From: an uncultured Acetatifactor sp.
GTDB lineage: Bacteria > Bacillota > Clostridia > Lachnospirales > Lachnospiraceae
Length of the DNA: 64,000 bases
Assembly (NCBI GenBank): GCA_910584375.1
Contig: CAJUAH010000006.1
Span: forward strand, 110,806-174,805
Direction: 5' to 3'
This document shows, one piece after another, positions 33,459 to 39,975 of this stretch (the stretch's first letter is position 1; every line of letters starts with the position of its first letter). The notes beneath the pieces were generated by a model, which was not told where the DNA came from, searched no databases, and saw only the letters and a list, made by a program, of their open reading frames with translations. The position numbers and the translations under genes are program-made.

Positions 33459-33716
33459 TTAGCCCAGACACTCGCTCATTAAATTCATTGCCATTCTGAA
33501 TCCGAGGATAAAGCCGGCCTTTTCGGATTCCCTGGATAACGCTATCGCTTTGTCAAATGCGGTCTGGCCGGATGCCGTGCCGGTAAGCGTTGCCTTTTCC
33601 AGTTCGTTCATTGCCGTGTCCTGTCCTTCGCTCAGTGGCGTTTCCTCGCTGTAGCTTGCCTTGTAGCGCTCAAAGAGCTGTTCGATTGTCCCTGTGCCGT
33701 TGATTGCCTTTCTCAT
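33459..33716 (-). CDS. Hypothetical protein of the nested element (85 aa)
   Basis: Begins MRKAINGTGTIEQLFERYKA; a segment near the C-terminus (KAGFILGFRMAMNLMSECL) is amphipathic. The ATG at 33716 follows AAAGGAGG. Small proteins with the GFxLGFRMAM pattern occur near recombination genes in clostridial elements, but the role is unknown. Confidence 0.65.
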   Translation of the reverse strand: MRKAINGTGTIEQLFERYKASYSEETPLSEGQDTAMNELEKATLTGTASGQTAFDKAIALSRESEKAGFILGFRMAMNLMSECLG

Positions 33717-33797
33717 GCTGAAATCCTCCTTTTGCTCGCTATACTTTCGCTGCGGAGGACTCACGCTCTGGCAAATCCCCCGGTGCCGGGTGCTGGC

Positions 33798-33813
33798 CCG
33801 CCCTTTCGGGCGG
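33798..33813 (-). promoter_or_regulatory. Hairpin with GAAA loop between small genes
   Basis: CCGCCC-GAAA-GGGCGG on the - strand forms a 6-bp GC stem with a GNRA loop, in the 107-bp gap between two leftward genes. A second weaker stem (CACCCGG/CCGGGGG) follows. It may limit read-through or stabilise the mRNA. Confidence 0.4.
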
Positions 33814-33823
33814 AACCGTTTGC

Positions 33824-34099
33824 CTATGCTATCGTGAATCGTTTGCTTGCGGACTGTTTTGTGAACTGTTCACAGATATCCGGTAATGTCGCTCTCAGTG
33901 CCTTGCTGTCAAGCGTGTTGCTGATGATCTCTTTCCAGCGGATGATGAAATTCTTTGTCCGGATTTCTTCCAGGCCCTTGCTTTCCATATCCTTTTTGAT
34001 TTCTTCCTTCAGAGCCTTTTCCTTTTCTTCCAGAGCCTTGCGCTGGCTCTCAATCTCTCTCAGTTTCTTAACCCTGTTCTCGATCTGTCTCTCTGTCAT
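33824..34099 (-). CDS. Coiled-coil small protein of the nested element (91 aa)
   Basis: N-terminal charged coiled coil (ENRVKKLREIESQRKALEEKEKALKEEIKK) followed by a conserved-looking end, FIIRWKEIISNTLDSKALRATL then SASKRFTIA. This plan resembles small proteins in phages and elements thought to work with recombinases. The ATG at 34099 has GAGGG upstream and follows the previous stop by 19 bases; a longer start at 34129 would overlap that gene. Confidence 0.6.
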   Translation of the reverse strand: MTERQIENRVKKLREIESQRKALEEKEKALKEEIKKDMESKGLEEIRTKNFIIRWKEIISNTLDSKALRATLPDICEQFTKQSASKRFTIA

Positions 34100-34118
34100 G
34101 GCTGATACCCTCGCTTTC

Positions 34119-34343
34119 TTAGATTGCATATACTTTTCTCTTTCCGATTTCCGTATCGGAGAGGCATTTCCCAAATCCTGTTACCGTACATTCCAGATAA
34201 CCGTTTGCCTTTGCATAGTCACTGGCGAAAGCGGAAAAGCTGGTGTATTCAGATTCTTCAAACTCTGTCACATTGACAAGCGCTCGGACGTTCTTAAATT
34301 CTCCGTTCTCTGTTTTGGCTAACATGCAGATATTTCTATACAT
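34119..34343 (-). CDS. Small protein of the nested element (74 aa)
   Basis: A small protein (NVTEFEESEYTSFSAFASDYAKANGYLECTVTGFG) beginning MYRNICMLAKTENGEFKNVRAL. It is the first gene of the leftward int operon, downstream of the strong promoter at 34525-34553. No family is recognised. Confidence 0.6.
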   Translation of the reverse strand: MYRNICMLAKTENGEFKNVRALVNVTEFEESEYTSFSAFASDYAKANGYLECTVTGFGKCLSDTEIGKRKVYAI

Positions 34344-34484
34344 TGGCTTTTCCTTTCTTGCAAGCCCTGGGTGGCATTAAGTTTATCTCTAGGCTCTTGC
34401 CCTCGCTCTCAGTTTCTTATCCGATCCCAGTGTTATGTGATATTCTTAGTTTCCCTTGCGGTACTTTTGTCTATCTTCGCTTGC

Positions 34485-34622
34485 TTATAATGTTTTTGAG
34501 TATTTGTTGTTTGTTTATGAGTATATTATACTATGAAACGTGTGGTATGTCAAGTATTTTTATAATGTTTTTGAGTATTTTTTACTCTTTTTATTGACTT
34601 TTCAAATGATTTCGGTTACACT
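34485..34622. promoter_or_regulatory. Divergent control region of the nested element
   Basis: A consensus leftward promoter, TTGACA (34548-34553), 17 bp, TATAAT (34525-34530), faces the int operon. A rightward promoter, TTGACT (34594-34599), 17 bp, TACACT (34617-34622), faces the HTH gene. A 21-bp sequence occurs twice exactly (34485-34505 and 34560-34580), and TATGAGTATA lies between. The shared TTGAGTATTT-type core flanks the leftward promoter and is the probable operator of the HTH protein. Confidence 0.75.
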
Positions 34623-34663
34623 ATGATATAACGAAAAACGATACAAACAAGGAGGAATTGAGT

Positions 34664-34933
34664 ATGTCAATAGCCAGTAAAGTAAAAGCCCTTTTATCTC
34701 TCACAGGTCACAAACCTGCCGATTTGTCGGAGTGCCTGGGTATGTCTGTTCAGAGTGTCCGGAACAAATTCAGTCGTGACAGTATATCCGTTCCTGATCT
34801 AATCAAAATTTGCGAATACCTGGACTGTGAGTTGCTGATTCAGACCAAAGGAAAACAGGCGGTGTACTTTGATGTAAGCGATATAAAGCAGGATGCGGGC
34901 GGTGCGGAGCCAGAGGGAGAGCGTAACCAATGA
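34664..34933 (+). CDS. HTH repressor of the nested element
   Basis: An 89-residue XRE-type regulator (VKALLSLTGHKPADLSECLGMSVQSVRNKFSRDSISVPDLIKICEYLDCELLI) with a short acidic tail. It lies beside the divergent control region with the 21-bp repeats and points away from the int operon. It is thus the likely repressor of the element's own recombination genes. GGAGG precedes the ATG at 34664; the frame extends to a TTG six bases earlier. Confidence 0.8.
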   Translation: MSIASKVKALLSLTGHKPADLSECLGMSVQSVRNKFSRDSISVPDLIKICEYLDCELLIQTKGKQAVYFDVSDIKQDAGGAEPEGERNQ

Positions 34934-35319
34934 GAAGAATATTGTTTGCCATATCCTTTTTCGTTCTGATGCTGTCCGTATCAGGATGCGGAGCCGGTAC
35001 CCAAACCGAAGAGGATAACCCTATTCCGATTGTGGATAAAATCTATCTGAACAATAGCCCATTGTCGGAAAAGACACTGGATTTCGATTTCCTGAAATTC
35101 TATGATGATGGCACTTTCCAGAGCCTTGACACAAGCTATAAAAGCTATCACGGAACCTATACCATTGATGGCAATGCCTTAACCCTTAACCTTTCTGACA
35201 AAACCTATGCCGGTGTAGTTCTTGACGAGGGAGCTGGCGTTACCTTTGGCAGTGACGAGTTTACGGACTGGACGGAGCACATAAAAGACACTGATCCGAT
35301 TCTTGAAAAATTCAAGTAG
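34930..35319 (+). CDS. Small lipoprotein, possible superinfection-exclusion factor
   Basis: A 129-residue secreted protein with a signal peptide (RRILFAISFFVLMLSV) and a lipobox ending SGC, so C20 would be lipidated and the protein anchored outside the membrane. The mature part is acidic and beta-rich (YDDGTFQSLDTSYKSYHGTYTIDGNALTLNL), resembling lipocalin-like small lipoproteins. It overlaps the repressor stop by ATGA, so it is expressed when the element is quiescent. That place is where some Gram-positive prophages encode lipoproteins that block DNA entry of related phages. This role is inferred from position and signal only. Confidence 0.75.
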   Translation: MRRILFAISFFVLMLSVSGCGAGTQTEEDNPIPIVDKIYLNNSPLSEKTLDFDFLKFYDDGTFQSLDTSYKSYHGTYTIDGNALTLNLSDKTYAGVVLDEGAGVTFGSDEFTDWTEHIKDTDPILEKFK

Positions 35320-35373
35320 CCTTTACCCTTTTGCTGCAGATTCGAGCCGGTCACAATCCTAAACCTTATCTTT

Positions 35374-35409
35374 CCCGGAGGGGCGCTTGCCCTTTCGGGA
35401 TTTTCTTTT
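35374..35409 (+). terminator. Terminator after the repressor-lipoprotein operon
   Basis: An 11-bp stem (CCCGGAGGGGC / GCCCTTTCGGG, two G-T pairs) with a GCTT loop is followed by T-rich sequence. The stretch from 35410 to 36387 has no other gene I can support except the small peptide at 35915-36004. It is pyrimidine-rich on the + strand with recurring TGTCC and CCTGGGG words. Confidence 0.75.
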
Positions 35410-35914
35410 CCTGTCCGGTGCCTGGGGCATGGTTGCTGTCGCTGGTCTGTGGTTCGTTTACAGTGGCAGGGGGCGGTTATTTGTTCCCCAGTGTAGATTT
35501 ATGAGGGGTGGCGGTGCCTGGGCTGTCTGTGGGGCTGTCAGACGCTATTTCCTGTCTGGTATCGGTCTGGCCGGATATTCTCATAGCCGGATGCCAGGTC
35601 TGGCTGTGCTTTTCCTGTCCGGTCATAGGGCGGAGCTGTAGGATTCCGGAGCGCTGATTTCTCGGATGCCCTTTTCCCTGGCTGTTACCGTTTTGCAATC
35701 TGTACCATTGCCGGAGCCGGTGGCAAAACCCAAAAGCTGCGTTCTGGCCGGATGCCGTTCTCTGTCCTGGGGCGGTGCAGATTCCCGTTGACAGATCATT
35801 TCTGATGCTGATACAATATCCATGCGCTTAAAGGTCCGTTCCCGGTATGCTGATTGCCAGGGGCGGGCTTTTTCCATGCCTTAATATCTGGTGTCCGGTT
35901 CCTGTCCTGCAGGA

Positions 35915-36004
35915 TCACTTTCTCCCTTTCCTGCTATTCCTGATTGTGATTGCCAGGAGTACAAGCTCTAAGACCAGATTTGCCGTGATAAGAAACAGTA
36001 ACAT
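35915..36004 (-). CDS. 29-residue hydrophobic peptide with basic tail
   Basis: The peptide starts MLLFLITANLVLELVLLAIT and ends IRNSRKGRK: one membrane span plus a strongly basic tail. A good GAAAGGAGAG site precedes the ATG. The layout matches small holin-like or type I toxin peptides. No antisense RNA or known family was identified, so the toxin idea is inference. Confidence 0.55.
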   Translation of the reverse strand: MLLFLITANLVLELVLLAITIRNSRKGRK

Positions 36005-36138
36005 TTTCTCTCCTTTCTCGCTGGCGCTCTTGACATTTGCCAGGGCGGGGCGTATATTTTTCTGCAGGTCATGAGTCGCTCTGTCAAGGGGCAATCCGTT
36101 CCGGTGAATCCTATAATGGTTTTGCCGGGGCGGTTTTT

Positions 36139-36158
36139 TATGCCTGTGGAGCCGATAC
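36139..36158 (+). repeat. 20-bp exact repeat, copy 1
   Basis: A 20-bp sequence beginning TATGCCTGTGG and ending GCCGATAC occurs here and again at 39347-39366, 3.2 kb apart, both in non-coding sequence and in the same direction. The flanks do not match. A chance match of this length is unlikely. Confidence 0.8.
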
Positions 36159-36387
36159 AGGCTCATGGAGCGCTTTAATGTGCCTTTGTGGGGAATCTTA
36201 GGGCAAACCCCCAAAATCCAAAATACGGGGCATTTTAACCCTGTCCTTTCCCTGCTGCCGGAGTGGATGCCATACCATGCCCATACGCTTTGATACGGGC
36301 GCGCATGGCTCACATTGCCGGTGTGGATGATGGCCCTTTAAGGTATGGCGCCGGAAACGCTATACAGGCGGTATACGTGGGCAGACG

Positions 36388-36681
36388 CTATGCCCTGTCC
36401 GGTTCCCCGAATATCCGATCATAGGTTTCCGTATTGATGCAGGCCGTGTGTTCGTCCATGAAATCAAATGCCTGTTTCTCGTCCATGAGTTGTACCCTTG
36501 TTTCCATTCCCTGGCTCTCGCTGACAAGGAAATAGGAGCCTTTCCCTGTGCGGTAGAGCTTTCTTGTCGCTGTGCTGCCGAAACTGGCGGTGTCGCTTGA
36601 TGATGCACATAGCAAATCCGATTCTTCCGGAACATATTGCCGTTTGCCTATGTAATACCTGGGCTTGCTTTCCTGTTTCAT
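36388..36681 (-). CDS. Hypothetical protein of the nested element (97 aa)
   Basis: A soluble protein starting MKQESKPRYYIGKRQYVPEE with a central GKGSYFLVSESQG and a C-terminal FDFMDEHTACINTETYDRIFG. AAGGG precedes the ATG. Similar short proteins appear on clostridial integrative elements, but no function is known. Confidence 0.6.
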   Translation of the reverse strand: MKQESKPRYYIGKRQYVPEESDLLCASSSDTASFGSTATRKLYRTGKGSYFLVSESQGMETRVQLMDEKQAFDFMDEHTACINTETYDRIFGEPDRA

Positions 36682-36816
36682 TCCCTTATCCTTTCCTTAC
36701 CCTTGCTCTTTTTTAGGGGTGACATATCAGGCCGGAGCCTGTGCCTGTGAGGGCAGGATGCCTTATTTTCTGGTGCTCTGGGGCTGTCATAGAGGGACTA
36801 TCCTGTGTCCTGGGGC

Positions 36817-37311
36817 TTATTCTCGGTAGCCGAAAAGGATCTGTGCAAGCTCATTTATGCCCTTTTCAAGCTGATTCTTATAGCCGTTGTCGCTGATTTC
36901 AAGCCGTTTTTCTATCGCTGTGCGTTTCATGGGGTGGCTGATGATGTATTCCAGAACCAGGGCATTGTGCCTTTTCCGGAAGAGGGGATCGCTTTGCAGG
37001 AACCTTTCCCATCGGGCGTGCCTTTGCAGGAGCCAGTCAATCCCTTTCCGGATATTGCTGTCCGGTGGCTCTGTGCGGTACTGTTCCAGTGCTTGCCGGA
37101 TCAGTTCTCTTTCCCTCTCACGCTCACGCTGCGTTTTCAGATTGTCCTTTCCTGTGTCCTGGGGTGGTGCTGAAGGGGCGCTCTCTGATGCCATGATTTG
37201 CCATACAATCTGGCGGGCATATTCCTGGACATATCGCTCTAAGGCTTGCCATTCCCTGCAGTCTGGCCCTTTGTCGCTCAAATCCATAATTCCTGGTGTG
37301 CTGTCGCTCAT
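36817..37311 (-). CDS. Protein coupled to the sigma-like factor (164 aa)
   Basis: A helical, charged protein. A low-complexity QRERERERELIRQ stretch near residue 62 precedes an HTH-like C-terminal region (SHPMKRTAIEKRLEISDNGYKNQLEKGINELAQILFG). The start overlaps the sigma factor stop by ATGA, so the two proteins are made together. It could be an anti-sigma partner or an auxiliary activator; neither is shown by known motifs. Confidence 0.65.
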   Translation of the reverse strand: MSDSTPGIMDLSDKGPDCREWQALERYVQEYARQIVWQIMASESAPSAPPQDTGKDNLKTQRERERERELIRQALEQYRTEPPDSNIRKGIDWLLQRHARWERFLQSDPLFRKRHNALVLEYIISHPMKRTAIEKRLEISDNGYKNQLEKGINELAQILFGYRE

Positions 37312-38192
37312 ATCAATAAATCCCTTTCCTGTTTGCTCAGTTCCTTAAATTCGTCCTGGATGCGCTTTTCTGCCCGGTGGCTGGCACGTTCCGGGAGGAA
37401 TGTTGACAGTTCCTTGCCATATTTCCCGGTGCGGATTCTCTGGTACGCTGATTTTGTAAGCCTTGATATATTCTGGGCGGTGCAGTTCATTTCGCTTGCA
37501 ATATGCTTTGCGCTGTGTCTCTGGTAATGCCGGGCAATGAGGACATTCCTTTCTGGTTCCGGAAGTTCCTGGAGGGCAGAGCGTAGCAGTTCATGGAGTT
37601 CCCGGTCATGGACGCTTTCCGTTGCTGTTTCGCTGGTATTCTCTATGCTGGCAATCATATCCAGGACAGTGCCGGATTCGCTGTCGCTCTCATTCAGATA
37701 ACTGTCAAGTCTTTGCAGTTCCAGTTTCCGGATTGCCAGGAGCGTTTCCCGGAGCGCTCTGTCTGTCAGGCCGAGCCGTTCCTGTATCATTTCATCCGTG
37801 GCGGGTAGCCCTTTTTCCCGGAGCCGGTCCCTTTCCCCGATAAAATCCCGGATGCGTTTTCTCATATAGGCCGGGATGCGGAGCGTTTGTCCGGAGAAAT
37901 CATAATACCTGTAAACGCTGAGCTTGATGTAGTGATACGCAAACGTAAAGAATTTTTCTCCCCTTGTGCTGTCATAGTGCTGTACGGAATCCATGATGCC
38001 GATAAATGCCTGTTGTTCCAGGTCCTCAAAATCTTCCCTGTCTGGCGGGTACCCATATTGCAGGCCCGTAAACCTGTGTATGATTTTCCGGATCAGGCCG
38101 AGGTTGTCAGTCCAGAGCCTTTCTAGGAGTTCTTGTTGGTTCCCTTGCCCGGACTGTATCTGTTTTACGATTGATTCATTATCCCATTCCAT
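37308..38192 (-). CDS. Sigma-70-family RNA polymerase sigma factor
   Basis: A 294-residue protein. Region 2 is visible as NLGLIRKIIHRFTG...DREDFEDLEQQAFIGIMDSVQHYDSTRGEKFFTFAYHYIKLSVYRYY (about 29-95). A region-3-like stretch follows (LRIPAYMRKRIRDFIGERDRL, near 105). Region 4 is LQELPEPERNVLIARHYQRHSAKHIASEMNCTAQNISRLTKSAYQRI (about 208-255). A charged tail ends the protein. It would direct RNA polymerase to element or phage promoters. Sigma-like genes also occur on conjugative elements, but here there is no conjugation gene. GGAAGG precedes the ATG. Confidence 0.88.
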   Translation of the reverse strand: MEWDNESIVKQIQSGQGNQQELLERLWTDNLGLIRKIIHRFTGLQYGYPPDREDFEDLEQQAFIGIMDSVQHYDSTRGEKFFTFAYHYIKLSVYRYYDFSGQTLRIPAYMRKRIRDFIGERDRLREKGLPATDEMIQERLGLTDRALRETLLAIRKLELQRLDSYLNESDSESGTVLDMIASIENTSETATESVHDRELHELLRSALQELPEPERNVLIARHYQRHSAKHIASEMNCTAQNISRLTKSAYQRIRTGKYGKELSTFLPERASHRAEKRIQDEFKELSKQERDLLI

Positions 38193-38349
38193 GCTCTCAT
38201 TCCTTCCCGGTCAAGATGCTCTTTGCTGCCGAGTGGCTTTGCAGGAGATTCTTTCTCCCAAAAATCAAGGTGTCCTTATCCGGACGTAGGCGGTCAGACC
38301 GGAGGGAATGACCGTTTTATATTCGTTTTTCAGAATATAAAACTCATGT

Positions 38350-38418
38350 GTTTAATACTGGTATTGCTTATCTTTTCAAAGCAATATGTTTACCCTGGTA
38401 TTGTTTAATCTGGTATTA
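38350..38418 (-). repeat. Iterated GTTTAnnCTGGTATT repeats
   Basis: Three related 15-17 bp copies: 38350-38366, 38388-38403 and 38403-38418. The last two are tandem with a 15-bp period. On the - strand each reads AATACCAG followed by a TAAAC-type end. They lie between the wHTH gene and the sigma gene, so they may be operators of the sigma operon or iterons of an origin. The rest of the 38193-38525 gap contains no gene; an inverted repeat GATTCCT/AGGAATC lies near 38450-38475. Confidence 0.6.
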
Positions 38419-38525
38419 GTTCCTTTCCTTAGGGCAGGGATTCCGAACTTTCGGGATTCCTTATTTTGAGGAATCTGGAAGGCCGGGAATACTGAAATCA
38501 AGATGCCGGGGCTTTCCTAATGCTC

Positions 38526-38819
38526 TCAATCCTTAAAATCGCAGAGTTGGTAAATCAGTTTTCTGTCAAAATTGCCGGGGCCGGTCTTGACATAATGCTT
38601 TTTGACAATTCCCTTTTCTTCCAGAGGTTTCATGTGCCTGTAGAACCGGTCTTTGCTCATGCCTGTATCTCTTATGAGCTGGTCAATGCTGGGGTAGCTT
38701 TCCCGGTTCTTATCGCTGTATGTGGCAAGAATCGTATAGATTAGCCTGGACTCTGGTGTGAGCGTGCTGTCTCTGACAATTTTACAATCCACTTTTCCAT
38801 ATCCTCCTTTCCGTGCCAT
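38526..38819 (-). CDS. Winged-helix DNA-binding protein
   Basis: A 97-residue protein of the small wHTH type (LTPESRLIYTILATYSDKNRESYPSIDQLIRDTGMSKDRFYRHMKPLEEKGIVKKHYVKTGPG). The fold is that of replication-initiator N-terminal domains and of small transcription regulators. AAGGAGGG precedes the ATG. With the repeats just downstream it may control the sigma operon or an origin. Confidence 0.75.
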   Translation of the reverse strand: MARKGGYGKVDCKIVRDSTLTPESRLIYTILATYSDKNRESYPSIDQLIRDTGMSKDRFYRHMKPLEEKGIVKKHYVKTGPGNFDRKLIYQLCDFKD

Positions 38820-38846
38820 GCTATCCCTCCTTGTAGCTCAAGCACA

Positions 38847-39053
38847 TTACCTGTCCTGTGCCTGGCTGTCAATGTAACTGTCGATTTTCTGGCGGTCATA
38901 CAGAACACGCTTTCCAATGCGTACAATGGCGTTCGCATTTTTGCCGAGATCCATAGCCGTATTCCGTCCGAGCGAGGTATAGCGCATAAGCTCAGATATT
39001 CCCATAAGTCGCCCATATTCCATGACCTGTGTAACATTCATTCTCTCTGTCAT
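38847..39053 (-). CDS. Excisionase-like / MerR-type HTH protein
   Basis: A 68-residue DNA-binding protein: YTSLGRNTAMDLGKNANAIVRIGKRVLYDRQKIDSYI has the short winged-helix pattern (GR-KVLYDR-KIDxYI) of excisionases and MerR-like helix-turn-helix proteins. It is first in the leftward operon after the promoter at 39103-39131 and lies near the right attachment core. It is the best candidate for the recombination directionality factor. Confidence 0.78.
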   Translation of the reverse strand: MTERMNVTQVMEYGRLMGISELMRYTSLGRNTAMDLGKNANAIVRIGKRVLYDRQKIDSYIDSQAQDR

Positions 39054-39102
39054 ATCCCTGTTTCCTTTCGTTTGTTGTGGTTTATAGTGTGCCTTTTGAA
39101 AT

Positions 39103-39131
39103 ATAATAAACTCAAATACGAGCTATGTCAA
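39103..39131 (-). promoter_or_regulatory. Leftward promoter for the excisionase-sigma operon
   Basis: On the - strand TTGACA (39126-39131) and TATTAT (39103-39108) are 17 bp apart. The spacer contains TATTTGAGTTTATT-like sequence similar to the TTGAGTATTT operator of the central control region, so both leftward promoters may be under the same repressor. Confidence 0.7.
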
Positions 39132-39139
39132 GAATTAAA

Positions 39140-39331
39140 TTCACAAATGCGAGAATTTGAAATGCCATAAATTTCCTGTGCCTTGATGCTGTCAATAGAT
39201 GCAGGATGCCTTGTTTTTCGCAGTTAAAGCGGAGTTCACATACGCAAATAGGGGGTATCTCCCCTTTGGCAGCAGGCTCACATACGCAAGATGAGGTGTC
39301 TCGCTTTATATCGGATATTCACATATGCGAG
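39140..39331 (+). repeat. Four phased TCACA-n-A-YGCRA repeats at the right end
   Basis: Four 14-bp sites: 39140-39153, 39235-39248, 39277-39290 and 39318-39331. The last three are spaced 42 and 41 bp, close to four DNA turns. They share (T/C)TCACA(A/T)A(T/C)GC(A/G)A. They lie between the excisionase promoter and the right core. Their second half resembles the operator half-sites of the prophage control region at 17971-18166. Confidence 0.7.
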
Positions 39332-39346
39332 TGGCAGCAGTCGTAA

Positions 39347-39366
39347 TATGCCTGTGGAGCCGATAC
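39347..39366 (+). repeat. 20-bp exact repeat, copy 2
   Basis: Exact copy of the 20-bp sequence at 36139-36158, in the right-end control region of the nested element. Confidence 0.8.
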
Positions 39367-39552
39367 GGGGGCAGGAAACCTTTTTATGCGGTTGAGTGGG
39401 GAAATGATAGGCTGTGCCGGGAAATGGCGGATACGGTCATTCTGGCGGGGCAAGGGGCAGGCGGTTCCCGGTGCTGTCCGATCTGGAGGGGCGGTCTTTG
39501 CCCTGGGAGCCGTGACAATCTGAGGGCGGGCAGGTGCTTTTTTCTCCATTCT

Positions 39553-39571
39553 GTACCAGATTTGTACCAGA
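39553..39571 (+). repeat. Right arm-type site pair of the nested element
   Basis: Two GTACCAGA copies separated by TTT lie about 64 bp inside the right core. They match the pair near the left core. Confidence 0.6.
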
Positions 39572-39634
39572 CAATGAAATGCGATGGCTGAAAGTGCCGA
39601 TATTCCTTGACTTTTTCCCTTGCTGTGTGGGAAT

Positions 39635-39642
39635 TGATGAAA
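39635..39642 (+). other. Right attachment core (attR) of the nested element
   Basis: Second exact copy of TGATGAAA. Directly after it the methyltransferase frame resumes with GTA CCG CAT GAG (VPHE). Confidence 0.85.
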
Positions 39643-39975
39643 GTACCGCATGAGAAGTACCGGTTAGGGCGGCTCTGCTATATGCTTGCACAGAACCGGG
39701 CATTTGTAGACACTCTCCTGGATAATATCGAACAGGAAAAGGTTGTGAAAATGCGTACCGCAATGCTTACCAGGTATCCAGAGAATAAAGAGGTCCGGGG
39801 AATCATGAAATTGGTGAATCGGGCAGAGGATAAGCAGAACGGTTACAAGCTGACGTATGAGGCCGAGCTGGTTAAAGGCAGATCGGAGCAGCAGACATTG
39901 ATCGAATGGCTAAGGAGGGAAAAACAGTGGCAAACGAACAGAGCGAAAGCATCCAGGTCGAAGGATGCTCAGTAA
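39637..39975 (+). pseudogene. DNA adenine methyltransferase, 3' part
   Basis: The frame continues the interrupted methyltransferase from VPHEKYRLGRLCYMLAQNR to the TAA at 39973-39975: 110 native residues, helical and charged. The ATG of the core itself (39637) could allow separate translation of a 112-residue fragment, but the upstream ribosome binding site (GGGAA) is weak. The end overlaps the ParB-like gene by 49 bases, as in an intact operon. Confidence 0.75.

Larger units (their letters stand above)
31822..39642. mobile_element. Nested 7.8-kb integrative element inside the prophage methyltransferase gene
   Basis: About 7.82 kb lies between two TGATGAAA cores. The left end carries an integrase gene; the right end carries an excisionase-like gene. 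Genes run mostly leftward, against the phage. Contents are an integrase, four small genes, an HTH regulator with a lipoprotein, a 29-residue membrane peptide, a 97-residue protein, a 164-residue protein, a sigma-70-like factor, a wHTH protein and the excisionase-like protein. No relaxase, capsid, portal or terminase gene is seen. Base use differs from the phage, with long pyrimidine-rich stretches on the + strand. Excision would leave one core and restore the phage gene. Confidence 0.9.

Noticed and set aside
35477..35877. Two overlapping - strand frames in the gene-poor middle of the nested element
   Set aside because: Composition is low-complexity and biased by the pyrimidine-rich strand; no ribosome binding site and no domain character.
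39319..39651. A 110-codon - strand frame across the right attachment region
   Set aside because: It spans the att core and arm sites, lacks a ribosome site and has no protein character.
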